Source of the DNA: Caenimonas aquaedulcis
Lineage (GTDB): Bacteria; Pseudomonadota; Gammaproteobacteria; Burkholderiales; Burkholderiaceae_C
Length of the DNA stretch: 64,000 bases
Assembly (NCBI RefSeq): GCF_015831345.1
Contig: NZ_JADWYS010000001.1
Span: forward strand, 2,322,618-2,386,617
Direction: 5' to 3'
The position numbers were made by a program, and so were the translations under genes. Shown piece by piece: positions 7,917 through 15,105 of this stretch (its first letter is position 1; each line of letters begins with the position of its first letter). Under the pieces are notes generated by a model. It worked only from the letters and a program-made list of their open reading frames with translations, was not told the origin of the DNA and searched no databases.

Positions 7917-7997
7917 CAGGGCCCGACGGCCCTGGATCAGGAGCAGAGCTTGGACGGCGGAGCCGTCTGGGGTTCGGGGAGTCTGCTCGTGTCCCCG
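7917..7997. repeat. Three tandem short hairpins between kup and the SOD-rhodanese gene
   Basis: Three perfect inverted repeats follow one another in the 138-bp gap: CAGGGCC/GGCCCTG (7917-7934, loop CGAC), GACGGC/GCCGTC (7953-7967) and CGGGGA/TCCCCG (7975-7997). On the coding strand of both neighbours they lie after the kup stop and before the SOD ribosome-binding site. None has a U tract, so they may be a weak terminator for kup, a structured SOD leader, or both. Confidence 0.4.
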
Positions 7998-8040
7998 CTG
8001 CGCCATTCTAATCACGGGCCGCCACGACACCGCGACCCGG

Positions 8041-9957
8041 TCAGGCGGTGCGCCGGCCCATCTCCACCACCCGATTTGAAGGCAGGCCGAAGTAGTCCGA
8101 CGCGCGCCCTGCATTGCGATGCAGCCACACGTACAGCACGCGGCGCGCGCGGCCGAGCCCGGCCATGTGCGCCGGCAGCGTCGTCTCGCGCGAGGTGAAG
8201 TAGGAGGTCGTCATCGCCTCGATGGGAATGCCCTTCTGGTAGGACAGCAGCTTCATGAACGCGGGCACGTCGGGCGTTTCCATGAAGCCATGGCGCGCCG
8301 TGACCTGCCACACGCCCAGGCCCATGTCGCGCACCTGCAGGCGTTCGGCGAAGTCCACGCGCGGGGTGTCGCTCGCCTGCACCTGCAGCACGATCACGCG
8401 TTCGTGCAGCACCTGGTTGTGCTTGAGGTTGTGCAACAGGGCGTGCGGCGCGGCATCGGGCTCCGCGGTGAGGAACACCGCCGTGCCGCGCACGCGGTGC
8501 GGCGGTTGCACCGCGAGCGCTTGCACGAACGGCCCCAGTTCCACGCGCTCCGCGAGGGCAGCCTCGCGGGTCAGGCTGCGGCCGCGCGACCAGGTGGTGA
8601 AGACCACGAGGATCAGCGCGGCGACCACCAGCGGCAGCCAGCCGCCCTCGGCGATCTTCAGGCTGTTCGCGAGCACGAACAGCACATCGACCGCGAGCAG
8701 CGCGCCCGCGCCGGCAGCGACGAGCCAGACGTTCCAGCGCCAGAGGCGCAGCGCGACGACCATCGCCAGCAGCGTGGTCGTCACCATCGTGATCGACACC
8801 GCGATCCCGTAGGCCGCGGACAGCGAGGAGGAATTGCCGAAGCCGACCACGATGGCGAGGACCCCGGCCATCAGCAGCCAGTTCACGACGGGCAGGTAGA
8901 CCTGTCCCATGGCGTCACCCGAGGTCTGCACCACGCGCAGGCGCGGCAGGTAGCCCATGCGCATGGCCTGCACGGTGAGAGAGAAGGCGCCGGAGATCAC
9001 CGCCTGCGATGCGATCACCGTCGCCGCCGACGCCAGCACCACCATCGGCATCACGCCCCAGGACGGCACCATGCGGAAGAAGGGGTTGTCGATGGCGGTG
9101 GCGTCGTGCAGCACCAGCGCGCCCTGCCCGAAGTAGTTGATGACCAGCGCGGGCAGCGCGACCAGGAACCACGCCTGCCGGATCGCGGAAGCGCCGAAAT
9201 GGCCCATGTCGGCGTAGAGCGCCTCGCCGCCCGTCACCGCGAGGAACACGGAGCCCAGCACCGCGAGCGATTGCCCTGGATGGTCCGCGAGGAATCGCGC
9301 TGCCCACAGCGGGTTCACCGCCTGCAGCACTTCGGGCGCCATCGCGATCTGGCGCAGGCCGAGGCAGGCGAGCGTGCCGAACCACAGCAGCATCACCGGC
9401 CCGAACACCTTGCCGACCAGGCCGGTGCCGAAGCGCTGCACCGCGAAGAGCGCGACGAGGATGCCCAGAGACAGGGGCACCACGTACTTCTCGAAGGCCG
9501 GCGTCGCGACGTTGAGTCCTTCCACGGCGGACAGCACGGAGACGGCCGGCGTGATGAGGCTGTCGCCGTAGAACATCGCCGTGCCCACCAGCCCGAGCGC
9601 GCCGATGACGCCCAGCGGCCAGCCCTTCGCGTCGCGCCCGCCGACCGCGTGCCTGGCCAGCGCCTGCAACGCAAGGATGCCGCCTTCGCCGTCGTAGCCT
9701 GCGCGCAGCACGAAGAGCACGTATTTGAGGGTGACGACGATCGTCAGCGCCCAGAACACCATCGAGAGCAGTCCGAGGACGGCGTTCGCATCGAGCGGCA
9801 CGCCGTGCGCCGGGTTCAGGCATTCCTTGAAGGCGTAGAGGGGGGAGGTGCCGATGTCGCCGTAGACGACGCCCAGTGCGGCCAGGGCAATCGCAGGACG
9901 CAGGGATGCGGCTGCGGGAGAAGAGCCGCGCGGCGGCTCGAGGGTCAGGGCATTCAT
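8041..9957 (-). CDS. kup: Low-affinity potassium transport system protein Kup
   Basis: A 638-residue inner-membrane K+/H+ symporter of the KUP/HAK/KT family. The N-terminal signature GVVYGDIGTSPLYAFKE follows a short cytoplasmic segment, and about 12 transmembrane segments span residues 25-460. The conserved GTAMFYGDSLITPAVSVLSA and AIDNPFFRMVP motifs are present. A soluble C-terminal region (about 470-638) follows, as in E. coli Kup (622 residues). It is monocistronic-looking: the divergent gene at 10077 starts 119 bp away and the downstream SOD has its own leader. Confidence 0.96.
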   Translation of the reverse strand: MNALTLEPPRGSSPAAASLRPAIALAALGVVYGDIGTSPLYAFKECLNPAHGVPLDANAVLGLLSMVFWALTIVVTLKYVLFVLRAGYDGEGGILALQALARHAVGGRDAKGWPLGVIGALGLVGTAMFYGDSLITPAVSVLSAVEGLNVATPAFEKYVVPLSLGILVALFAVQRFGTGLVGKVFGPVMLLWFGTLACLGLRQIAMAPEVLQAVNPLWAARFLADHPGQSLAVLGSVFLAVTGGEALYADMGHFGASAIRQAWFLVALPALVINYFGQGALVLHDATAIDNPFFRMVPSWGVMPMVVLASAATVIASQAVISGAFSLTVQAMRMGYLPRLRVVQTSGDAMGQVYLPVVNWLLMAGVLAIVVGFGNSSSLSAAYGIAVSITMVTTTLLAMVVALRLWRWNVWLVAAGAGALLAVDVLFVLANSLKIAEGGWLPLVVAALILVVFTTWSRGRSLTREAALAERVELGPFVQALAVQPPHRVRGTAVFLTAEPDAAPHALLHNLKHNQVLHERVIVLQVQASDTPRVDFAERLQVRDMGLGVWQVTARHGFMETPDVPAFMKLLSYQKGIPIEAMTTSYFTSRETTLPAHMAGLGRARRVLYVWLHRNAGRASDYFGLPSNRVVEMGRRTA

Positions 9958-10037
9958 TCCAGAGGCCGGAAGTTAACCGGCTGGGAAGCTTACGCCTGAT
10001 TTTTGTGCGCCGCAACATGCGTGTGGCCAGCCATTCG

Positions 10038-10068
10038 GTGCATAAGGTGATGCACGAAGCTTTATCAT
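10038..10068 (+). promoter_or_regulatory. Candidate promoter with perfect dyad upstream of the HTH gene
   Basis: GTGCAT-AAGGTG-ATGCAC (10038-10055) is a perfect 6-bp-arm inverted repeat. A -10-like TATCAT lies at 10063-10068, only 8 nt before the ATG at 10077. The dyad would sit in the spacer, a common operator position, and may be the site for autoregulation by the HTH protein that follows. The -35 is poor. Confidence 0.4.
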
Positions 10069-10076
10069 TGCCCTTC

Positions 10077-10667
10077 ATGCACACCGCCCCGCGAGACATC
10101 GCCCAGGTCCGTATGGACAATGCGCTCGCCCTCTTCGACGAGTTCGTCCGCAATACCGTCAAGGATCCCGACGCCGCCACCTTGCGCGGATTGGAAAGGC
10201 GTTTCGCGGAGCGCCTGCAGATCCAGCCCAGCTACTGGAGCCAGGTCAAGGGCCGCTCGCGGCAGATCGGCGAGCGCCTCGCCCGCCAGTTCGAGCAATT
10301 GTCGAAGAAGCCCAACGGCTGGATGGATGTCCCGCACGGCCCCGCAGGCGCAGCGTCGCCTTCGCCGGCCCCTGGCGCACAGGCTTCCCCGCCTCTGCCT
10401 GCCGAGAGCCCGCTGCCGCAGGACGACGACGAGCGCTTCATCGTCGGGTTGGTGCTCACTTACTACCGGCGCCACCCGCAGCGCGCCCGGACGCGCCTGC
10501 TGGACCTGCTCGGCGAAGTGCTGGTGCCCGCCGTGCCGCCGGTCCCGCCCGTGCCTTCCACGCCCACGCCTCCGCAGCGGGCGCCGGGCGCTTGGCCGCA
10601 GGACGAGCCCGACGATCTCTGGAAGCGCACGCAGGCCGGCATCGCGCCGCTCAAGCGCAAGCGCTGA
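10077..10667 (+). CDS. Small HTH-like DNA-binding protein with proline-rich middle, function unknown
   Basis: A 196-residue protein not assigned to a named family. Residues about 13-75 (FDEFVRNTV, then SYWSQVKGRSRQIGERLARQFEQ) look like a Cro/phage-repressor-type helix-turn-helix. A proline/alanine-rich linker (about 95-125) leads to a second helical segment (DDDERFIVGLVLTYYRRHPQ), then another proline-rich stretch and a basic C-terminus KRKR. The start at 10077 gives a possible leaderless message. Met at 10113 (MDNALALFDEF) with AGG 7 nt upstream is an equally plausible start. It is divergent from kup. It may regulate itself through the dyad at 10038-10055; that is inference. Confidence 0.6.
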   Translation: MHTAPRDIAQVRMDNALALFDEFVRNTVKDPDAATLRGLERRFAERLQIQPSYWSQVKGRSRQIGERLARQFEQLSKKPNGWMDVPHGPAGAASPSPAPGAQASPPLPAESPLPQDDDERFIVGLVLTYYRRHPQRARTRLLDLLGEVLVPAVPPVPPVPSTPTPPQRAPGAWPQDEPDDLWKRTQAGIAPLKRKR

Positions 10668-10742
10668 CCTGCTCGTCTGCGAAAGGTTGTGGCGCGCGCG
10701 ACACACGCGCCCGCGCCGCCGCGCGCCTGTGATGAATTTCAC

Positions 10743-10771
10743 TTGTGTACTGATAATCGAATGTTTATCAT
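10743..10771 (+). promoter_or_regulatory. Strong sigma70-like promoter with TGATAA/TTATCA dyad
   Basis: TTGTGT (10743-10748) and TATCAT (10766-10771) are spaced by exactly 17 bp. The dyad TGATAA (10751-10756) and TTATCA (10765-10770) lies between and over the -10. It is in a 432-bp stretch without a recognised gene, and transcription would start near 10778. Confidence 0.5.
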
Positions 10772-10777
10772 TTGCGC

Positions 10778-11025
10778 AAGCCGTCGGAAATTCCTGCGGT
10801 GAAGCCCTCCCTTCCACCCAGCCCGCGTCCATGTCTTTCCAAGCCCTGTCCCGATCGAACGTCTCGCTCCGCTGCGTCGCAGCCGGTGCGCAGCTTTCGC
10901 TCCACGGCTTCGGAATCCGTGCCCTGCGAGCACAACTCCCCCGCGGCGCCGGACCGCCCAGCTGCTGAACCCTTGCAGTTGGACCCAGCGGCCCGGTGGC
11001 ATTTCGTCCCGGGCCGTTTGCTTTT
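10778..11025 (+). ncRNA. Candidate small RNA or leader RNA (promoter to terminator)
   Basis: The stretch 10668-11099 has no recognised gene. Within it, the promoter at 10743-10771 and a rho-independent terminator-like hairpin at 10990-11025 would define a transcript of about 250 nt. It contains a 45-codon open frame (10831-10968, begins MSFQALSRSNVSLRC) with no good ribosome-binding site, which could be a small protein. Alternatively the unit is an attenuated leader for the gene at 11100. No known RNA family was recognised. Confidence 0.35.
10990..11025 (+). terminator. Rho-independent terminator-like hairpin
   Basis: Perfect 7-bp arms GGCCCGG (10990-10996) and CCGGGCC (11009-11015) with a 12-nt loop, followed by GTTTGCTTTT. 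The T-rich tail is interrupted, so efficiency may be partial, which would suit an attenuator. Confidence 0.5.
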
Positions 11026-11099
11026 GGCGGCGGCCCTTTTGAGCCCTGAAACCCGGGGCGCTTCGCTCACGAGGCGCGGCGTCCCCCACGGAGACTTCG

Positions 11100-11363
11100 A
11101 TGACCAAGACCTTGAGCTGGGCCCCCGCCGAAGCGGCCCGTCCCTTCAGCGCCACGCTGTTGCACCTCCTCGCCGCCTTGCTGCGCGGCGCGAGCGAGAT
11201 GCTCGACCGTGTCGCTGCCCGCGAAAGCGCGCGCGAGGCGGCGCGCGCGATGCACGGTGTCGTGGAGTTCCACGCCCTCCACCGTGACGCCGGCGCCCCC
11301 GAAGGCGCGCTGTACGTCAACGGCGAACTGGTCGGTTTCATCGCAGGTGTGAAGCGCCTGTGA
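11100..11363 (+). CDS. Small conserved-type protein of unknown function
   Basis: An 87-residue protein, MTKTLSWAPAEAARPF onward. It has an amphipathic helical N-terminal half (LLHLLAALLRGASEMLD) and a short beta-rich end (GALYVNGELVGFIAGVKRL). Purine-rich CGGAGACTTCG precedes the ATG as a ribosome-binding site. It is followed 21 nt later by a strong terminator, so it is the end of a transcription unit. I do not recognise the family. Codon use matches neighbouring genes, supporting that it is real. Confidence 0.6.
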   Translation: MTKTLSWAPAEAARPFSATLLHLLAALLRGASEMLDRVAARESAREAARAMHGVVEFHALHRDAGAPEGALYVNGELVGFIAGVKRL

Positions 11364-11384
11364 AACCCGCCCGCAACCCTCATG

Positions 11385-11416
11385 CCCCGGCGGCTTCGGC
11401 CCCCGGGGTTTTTTTT
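11385..11416 (+). terminator. Rho-independent terminator
   Basis: CCCCGG (11385-11390) pairs with CCGGGG (11403-11408) and is followed by eight T residues (11409-11416). It ends the unit containing the 87-residue gene. Confidence 0.8.
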
Positions 11417-11442
11417 CGCCCGGGATGCGATCATCCGCAGGC

Positions 11443-11742
11443 ATGACTTACCAGCTCACCCTTTTCCAGGCCGACGTCTCACCCGAAGAACTGCGCAAGG
11501 CCGAGCGGCTCTTTCGCGACACGCTCGAAGCCGCTCTGGGCTCCCCCGAGCTGGTCGCGCCCGTGTACCTCGCCTGGCAGCGCATCGTCGGCACCTACGG
11601 CGAATCGCCCGACCTGGAATTGCTGAGCGACGCCGAGCGCGTGGTCGTGGAGCAGTGGCAGGCTGCCGAACTCGCGGCGGTGAGCGCGGTGTTCGGGCCG
11701 AACCGCTACATGGGCGACGCGATGTTCGAGATCCGCGTGTAG
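11443..11742 (+). CDS. Small protein of unknown function
   Basis: A 99-residue acidic helical protein beginning MTYQLTLFQADVSPEELRKAERLF. A frame seven codons longer exists, but the shorter start follows a -10-like GATCAT by 8 nt, as at other possible leaderless genes here. No signal peptide, membrane segment or recognisable motif is seen; it ends in GPNRYMGDAMFEIRV. It sits alone between a strong terminator and a convergent Bug gene. Confidence 0.55.
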   Translation: MTYQLTLFQADVSPEELRKAERLFRDTLEAALGSPELVAPVYLAWQRIVGTYGESPDLELLSDAERVVVEQWQAAELAAVSAVFGPNRYMGDAMFEIRV

Positions 11743-11755
11743 GTCCCGCGCAAGG

Positions 11756-12697
11756 TCAACGCGCCGGCATGCTCGCCGCCAGCCGCGCATTGGCCCGCGA
11801 CTCCCGCTCTATCGCGCGCACGAAGTCCGCTGCGCTTCCCGTCGCGGGGAGGTTGCCGCCATCGATCAGGACCTGGCGGAACTCGGGCTGCGCCAGCACC
11901 TGCGCGCACGCCGCATTCAACCGCGCGACGACGCCCCCCGACGTGCCGTCCGGAGCGAACAACCCGAACAGCGAGCTGAGGTTCGCCCCCGGGCAGCCGA
12001 GCTCCGTGAAGGTCGGCAGCGACGGCAGCAGGGGCGAGCGCTGCGGCGCGCCCAGCGCCAGCGCGTGCAGCTGGCCGCTGCGCACGTAATCGATCTGCAA
12101 GGGCGCGAGGTTGGTGGACAGGAGCTCGAAGCGCCCCGCCAGCGCGTCCTGCAATTGCGGCGCGCCGCCCGAGTAGGGCACGTGCACGACGTCCACGCGC
12201 ATCTCGCGCTTGACCTGCTCGACCGCGAGATGCCCGATGGTCGCGATGCCCGACGTGGCCCAGCGCAGCGTGCCTGGATGCTCGCGGGCCTGCGTCACCA
12301 TGTCCGCGAAACTGCGCGCCGCGAGCGCGGAGGTGCCCACGAGCAGCAGTGGCGTGTGCATCACGCCGCTCACCGGCACCACGCGCGGCGCGGGCCGGCC
12401 GAAGTAGTGCGAGAGCGCGATGGGACTGATCGCGCTGAAGCCCAGCGTGCGCCCGTCCGGCGCAGCGCGCGACACGGCGGCCAGTGCCACGCTCCCGCCG
12501 GCGCCCGCCTGGTTTTCCACGATCACGGTCGCATCCAGGATCGGCGCGAGCTTGATTGCCAGCAGTCGCGCGATGCGGTCGCTGATGCCGCCCGGCGGAT
12601 AGGCCACGACGATGCGCAGGGTGGACGCCGCGTGCGCGGGCCATGCCATCGCGGTGCCCGAGGCGCCGGCCCATGCGATCAGCTGCCGCCTGCGCAT
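11756..12697 (-). CDS. Bug-family tripartite tricarboxylate transporter substrate-binding protein
   Basis: A 313-residue periplasmic binding protein. Its signal peptide (MRRRQLIAWAGASGTAMAWP, cleavage near AHAAS) is followed by LRIVVAYPPGGISDRIAR and VENQAGAGGSVA, the TctC/Bug signature. The opening RRR motif is only weakly Tat-like. Its ATG overlaps the stop of the LysR gene by one base (TGATG), so the pair is translationally coupled and the LysR protein is its likely regulator. No TctAB partner is nearby. The ligand is unknown. Confidence 0.9.
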   Translation of the reverse strand: MRRRQLIAWAGASGTAMAWPAHAASTLRIVVAYPPGGISDRIARLLAIKLAPILDATVIVENQAGAGGSVALAAVSRAAPDGRTLGFSAISPIALSHYFGRPAPRVVPVSGVMHTPLLLVGTSALAARSFADMVTQAREHPGTLRWATSGIATIGHLAVEQVKREMRVDVVHVPYSGGAPQLQDALAGRFELLSTNLAPLQIDYVRSGQLHALALGAPQRSPLLPSLPTFTELGCPGANLSSLFGLFAPDGTSGGVVARLNAACAQVLAQPEFRQVLIDGGNLPATGSAADFVRAIERESRANARLAASMPAR

Positions 12698-13605
12698 CAC
12701 TTGCTCCTGACCGCGGCGGTGGCGCGTGCGAGTTCGACGAACGAACGCAGCGCGCCGTGGCAGTCCGCTTCGCGAAACACCAGCGTGAGCGGCGCGTCGA
12801 GGCTGCTTGCGCCTTCCAGCGGCCGGTATTCCAGCGCCTGCGCGTGCACGCCCTGCATGGACGCAGGCACGACGGTGATGCCCTCCCCCGCCGCGACGAG
12901 GTTGAGCGCGGTCATCATGCGGCCGACCTCGTGCGCCACGACCGGCGTGAAGCCCTGCTTCTCGCACAGCGAGAGCAGGTTCGCGTAGAGGCCCGCCGCG
13001 CCGCTTTGCCGCACGAGGATGAAGCGCTCGTCCTTCAGCTGCGTCAGCGGCAGCGCGCGCGCCTTGCGCTTGAGCAGGCGATGGCCCACCGGCAACGCGA
13101 CGAGCACCGGCTCCCGCGCAAGCGTTTCGAAAACGAGCCCCGCCGGCCGCGCGACAGGCACGCGCAGGAAGCCGCAATGCAGGCGCCCTGTCGCGAGCGA
13201 TTCGGTCAGGCCCGCCGCATGGTCTTCGGCGATCTGCAGCGCGATGTCCGGAAAGGCGCGGCGGCTTTCGCGCAGGACCTTGGGCGTCAGGGCGTGCGCC
13301 GCGGCGGACGAGGTGTAGCCGACCGCGAGCACGCCCGCATGCCCGGCGGCGACGGCGCGCATGCGCGTCTTCACCGCCTCCGCGTCGCCCAGCAGGCGGC
13401 GGCTGTCGACGAGCAGGAGCTCGCCGCTGTCGGTGAGCGTCACGCCCTTGGGATGCCGCACGAACAGGGTGGTGCCCAGGCTCTCCTCCAGCGCGCGGAT
13501 CTGCTGGCTGAGCGGCGGCTGCTGCATGCCCAGCCGCGCGGCCGCGCGCGTGATGTGACCCGTCTCGGCGACGGCCACGAAGTAGCGGAGTGATTTCAGG
13601 TCCAT
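12697..13605 (-). CDS. LysR family transcriptional regulator
   Basis: A 302-residue LysR-type regulator. The N-terminal winged helix-turn-helix (1-60) reads LRYFVAVAETGHITRAAARL and QPPLSQQIRALEESLGTTLF, and the ligand-binding domain follows from about 90. It overlaps the Bug gene downstream and diverges from the lipoprotein hydrolase at 13721. A perfect TTCATT-N11-AATGAA site lies in the divergent gap. It probably responds to the Bug ligand or a metabolite of it and controls one or both directions (inference). Confidence 0.94.
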   Translation of the reverse strand: MDLKSLRYFVAVAETGHITRAAARLGMQQPPLSQQIRALEESLGTTLFVRHPKGVTLTDSGELLLVDSRRLLGDAEAVKTRMRAVAAGHAGVLAVGYTSSAAAHALTPKVLRESRRAFPDIALQIAEDHAAGLTESLATGRLHCGFLRVPVARPAGLVFETLAREPVLVALPVGHRLLKRKARALPLTQLKDERFILVRQSGAAGLYANLLSLCEKQGFTPVVAHEVGRMMTALNLVAAGEGITVVPASMQGVHAQALEYRPLEGASSLDAPLTLVFREADCHGALRSFVELARATAAVRSK

Positions 13606-13650
13606 GCGGCGGGCCGGCAGAGCATATGTTTTTCGTCTGCAGATGGGCGT

Positions 13651-13689
13651 TTCATTGTATTTGCATTAATGAAGACGGTCTCTTATCTT
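13651..13689. promoter_or_regulatory. LysR-type T-N11-A site and overlapping promoter
   Basis: TTCATT (13651-13656) and AATGAA (13668-13673) are perfect inverted arms separated by 11 bp, the classical LysR box. On the + strand a promoter candidate TTGCAT (13661-13666)-17-TATCTT (13684-13689) overlaps its right arm and would serve the lipoprotein hydrolase. Confidence 0.6.
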
Positions 13690-13720
13690 TGCGCCCAAGA
13701 ACAACGTTGGAGACAAGAAC

Positions 13721-15088
13721 ATGCAGTCCCGTTCCATCCTGGCCGCCCTGTCGCTGCTCGCCCTCGCGGGCTGCGCCACGCAGGGCCCGCCGGCTCAGCC
13801 ACGCGCAAGCGCCACCCTCCCCGCCACGGTCGAGCAGGCGCCGCAGGCGGTGGCTTGCCCTGCCGCCGTGCCCGCCACGACGCGCTGCCTGACGGGCAAG
13901 GACTCGGCCGGTGCGTATTACCTCATCGCGATGCCTGCGCAATGGAACGGCACGCTGGTGATGCATTCGCACGGCGGCCCGGCGCTCGGCGCGCCCAGGC
14001 TCGAGCGCAGCGTCGAGGACCTGGAGCGCTGGGCCATCGTCGTGAAGGCAGGCTACGCGTGGGCCGGCTCCACGTTCCGGCAGGGCGGCGTGGCGGTGCG
14101 CGCCGCGGCCGAGGACACCGAGCGGCTGCGCCGCATCTTCGTCTCGCAGGTCGCCAGGCCCAAGCTCACGATCCTGCACGGCCAGTCCTGGGGCGCGAGC
14201 GTCGCGGCCGTCGGCGCGTCGATGTTCACGGACGATGGCAGCGGCCGCCGCCCCTACGACGGCGTGCTGCTCTCCAGCGGCGTTCTCGCGGGCGGCTCGA
14301 CCGCATACGACTTCCGCATCGACCTGCGCGTGATCTACCAATCGCTCTGCGGCAACCATCCGCGGCCCGACGAGCCGCAATACCCGATGTCCATCGGCTT
14401 GCCGGCAGGCTCGAAGCTCAGCAGCAACGACCTTCGCGACCGCGTGAACGCCTGCCTGGGCCTCGACAAACCCGCGGCGCAGCGCACGCCCGAGCAGCAG
14501 CGCAAGGTCAAGACCATCGTCGACGTGGTGAAGATTCCCGCGAGCTCGATCGCGGGCCACCTCGCGTGGGCCACCTTCCACTTCCAGGACGTGGTGCAGC
14601 TGCGCACCGGCGGCCGCAGCCCCTTCGGCAACATGGGCGTGAAGTACAGCGGATCGCCCGATGACGCCGCGCTGAACGCAAGTGTCGCCCGCTACGCCGC
14701 CGACCCGCAGGCCGTCGCGACCTTCGCGGCCGACACGGACCCGGACGGCCGCATCCCGGTGCCCGTGCTCACGGTGCACGGCATCGACGACCCGACGGCC
14801 TTCGTCGAGATGGACGACAGCTTCCTTCGCACCATGCAGAAGGCCGGCACGGCCTCGCACCTGGTGCAGACCTTCACCGCCGACAACACGCACAGCTACC
14901 TGAGCGACCCGGTGTACCCGACGTTGCTCGCGGCCTTGAGCAGCTGGGTGCAGGGCGGCGCGAAGCCCACGCCGGAACAGATCGCCGAGCAGTGCGCGCA
15001 GTTCGAGCCGGCTTTCGGCGCGGGCTGCCGCTTCCGCCCGCAGTTCCATCCCGCGCCGCTCGCGAGCCGCGTCCCGCCGCGTTCCTAG
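13721..15088 (+). CDS. Lipoprotein alpha/beta-hydrolase family enzyme
   Basis: A 455-residue protein with a lipoprotein signal (SLLALAGC, lipidated Cys18) and an alpha/beta-hydrolase fold. The nucleophile elbow is GQSWGAS (about residue 150), with probable acid and base in VHGIDDPTAF and ADNTHSYLS. An early HSHGGP segment supplies the oxyanion hole. It would act as an envelope-anchored esterase or peptidase; the substrate is unknown. It has a GGAGAC ribosome-binding site, is 17 nt upstream of the SGNH protein and is likely in the same operon. It is divergent from the LysR gene and may be under its control. Confidence 0.8.
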   Translation: MQSRSILAALSLLALAGCATQGPPAQPRASATLPATVEQAPQAVACPAAVPATTRCLTGKDSAGAYYLIAMPAQWNGTLVMHSHGGPALGAPRLERSVEDLERWAIVVKAGYAWAGSTFRQGGVAVRAAAEDTERLRRIFVSQVARPKLTILHGQSWGASVAAVGASMFTDDGSGRRPYDGVLLSSGVLAGGSTAYDFRIDLRVIYQSLCGNHPRPDEPQYPMSIGLPAGSKLSSNDLRDRVNACLGLDKPAAQRTPEQQRKVKTIVDVVKIPASSIAGHLAWATFHFQDVVQLRTGGRSPFGNMGVKYSGSPDDAALNASVARYAADPQAVATFAADTDPDGRIPVPVLTVHGIDDPTAFVEMDDSFLRTMQKAGTASHLVQTFTADNTHSYLSDPVYPTLLAALSSWVQGGAKPTPEQIAEQCAQFEPAFGAGCRFRPQFHPAPLASRVPPRS

Positions 15089-15105
15089 ACATCCCAGGAG
15101 ACACC

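Noticed and set aside
9876..10076. Longer version of the HTH protein starting at 9876
   Set aside because: The extension overlaps the kup coding region and the divergent promoter/dyad and has no family-like features.
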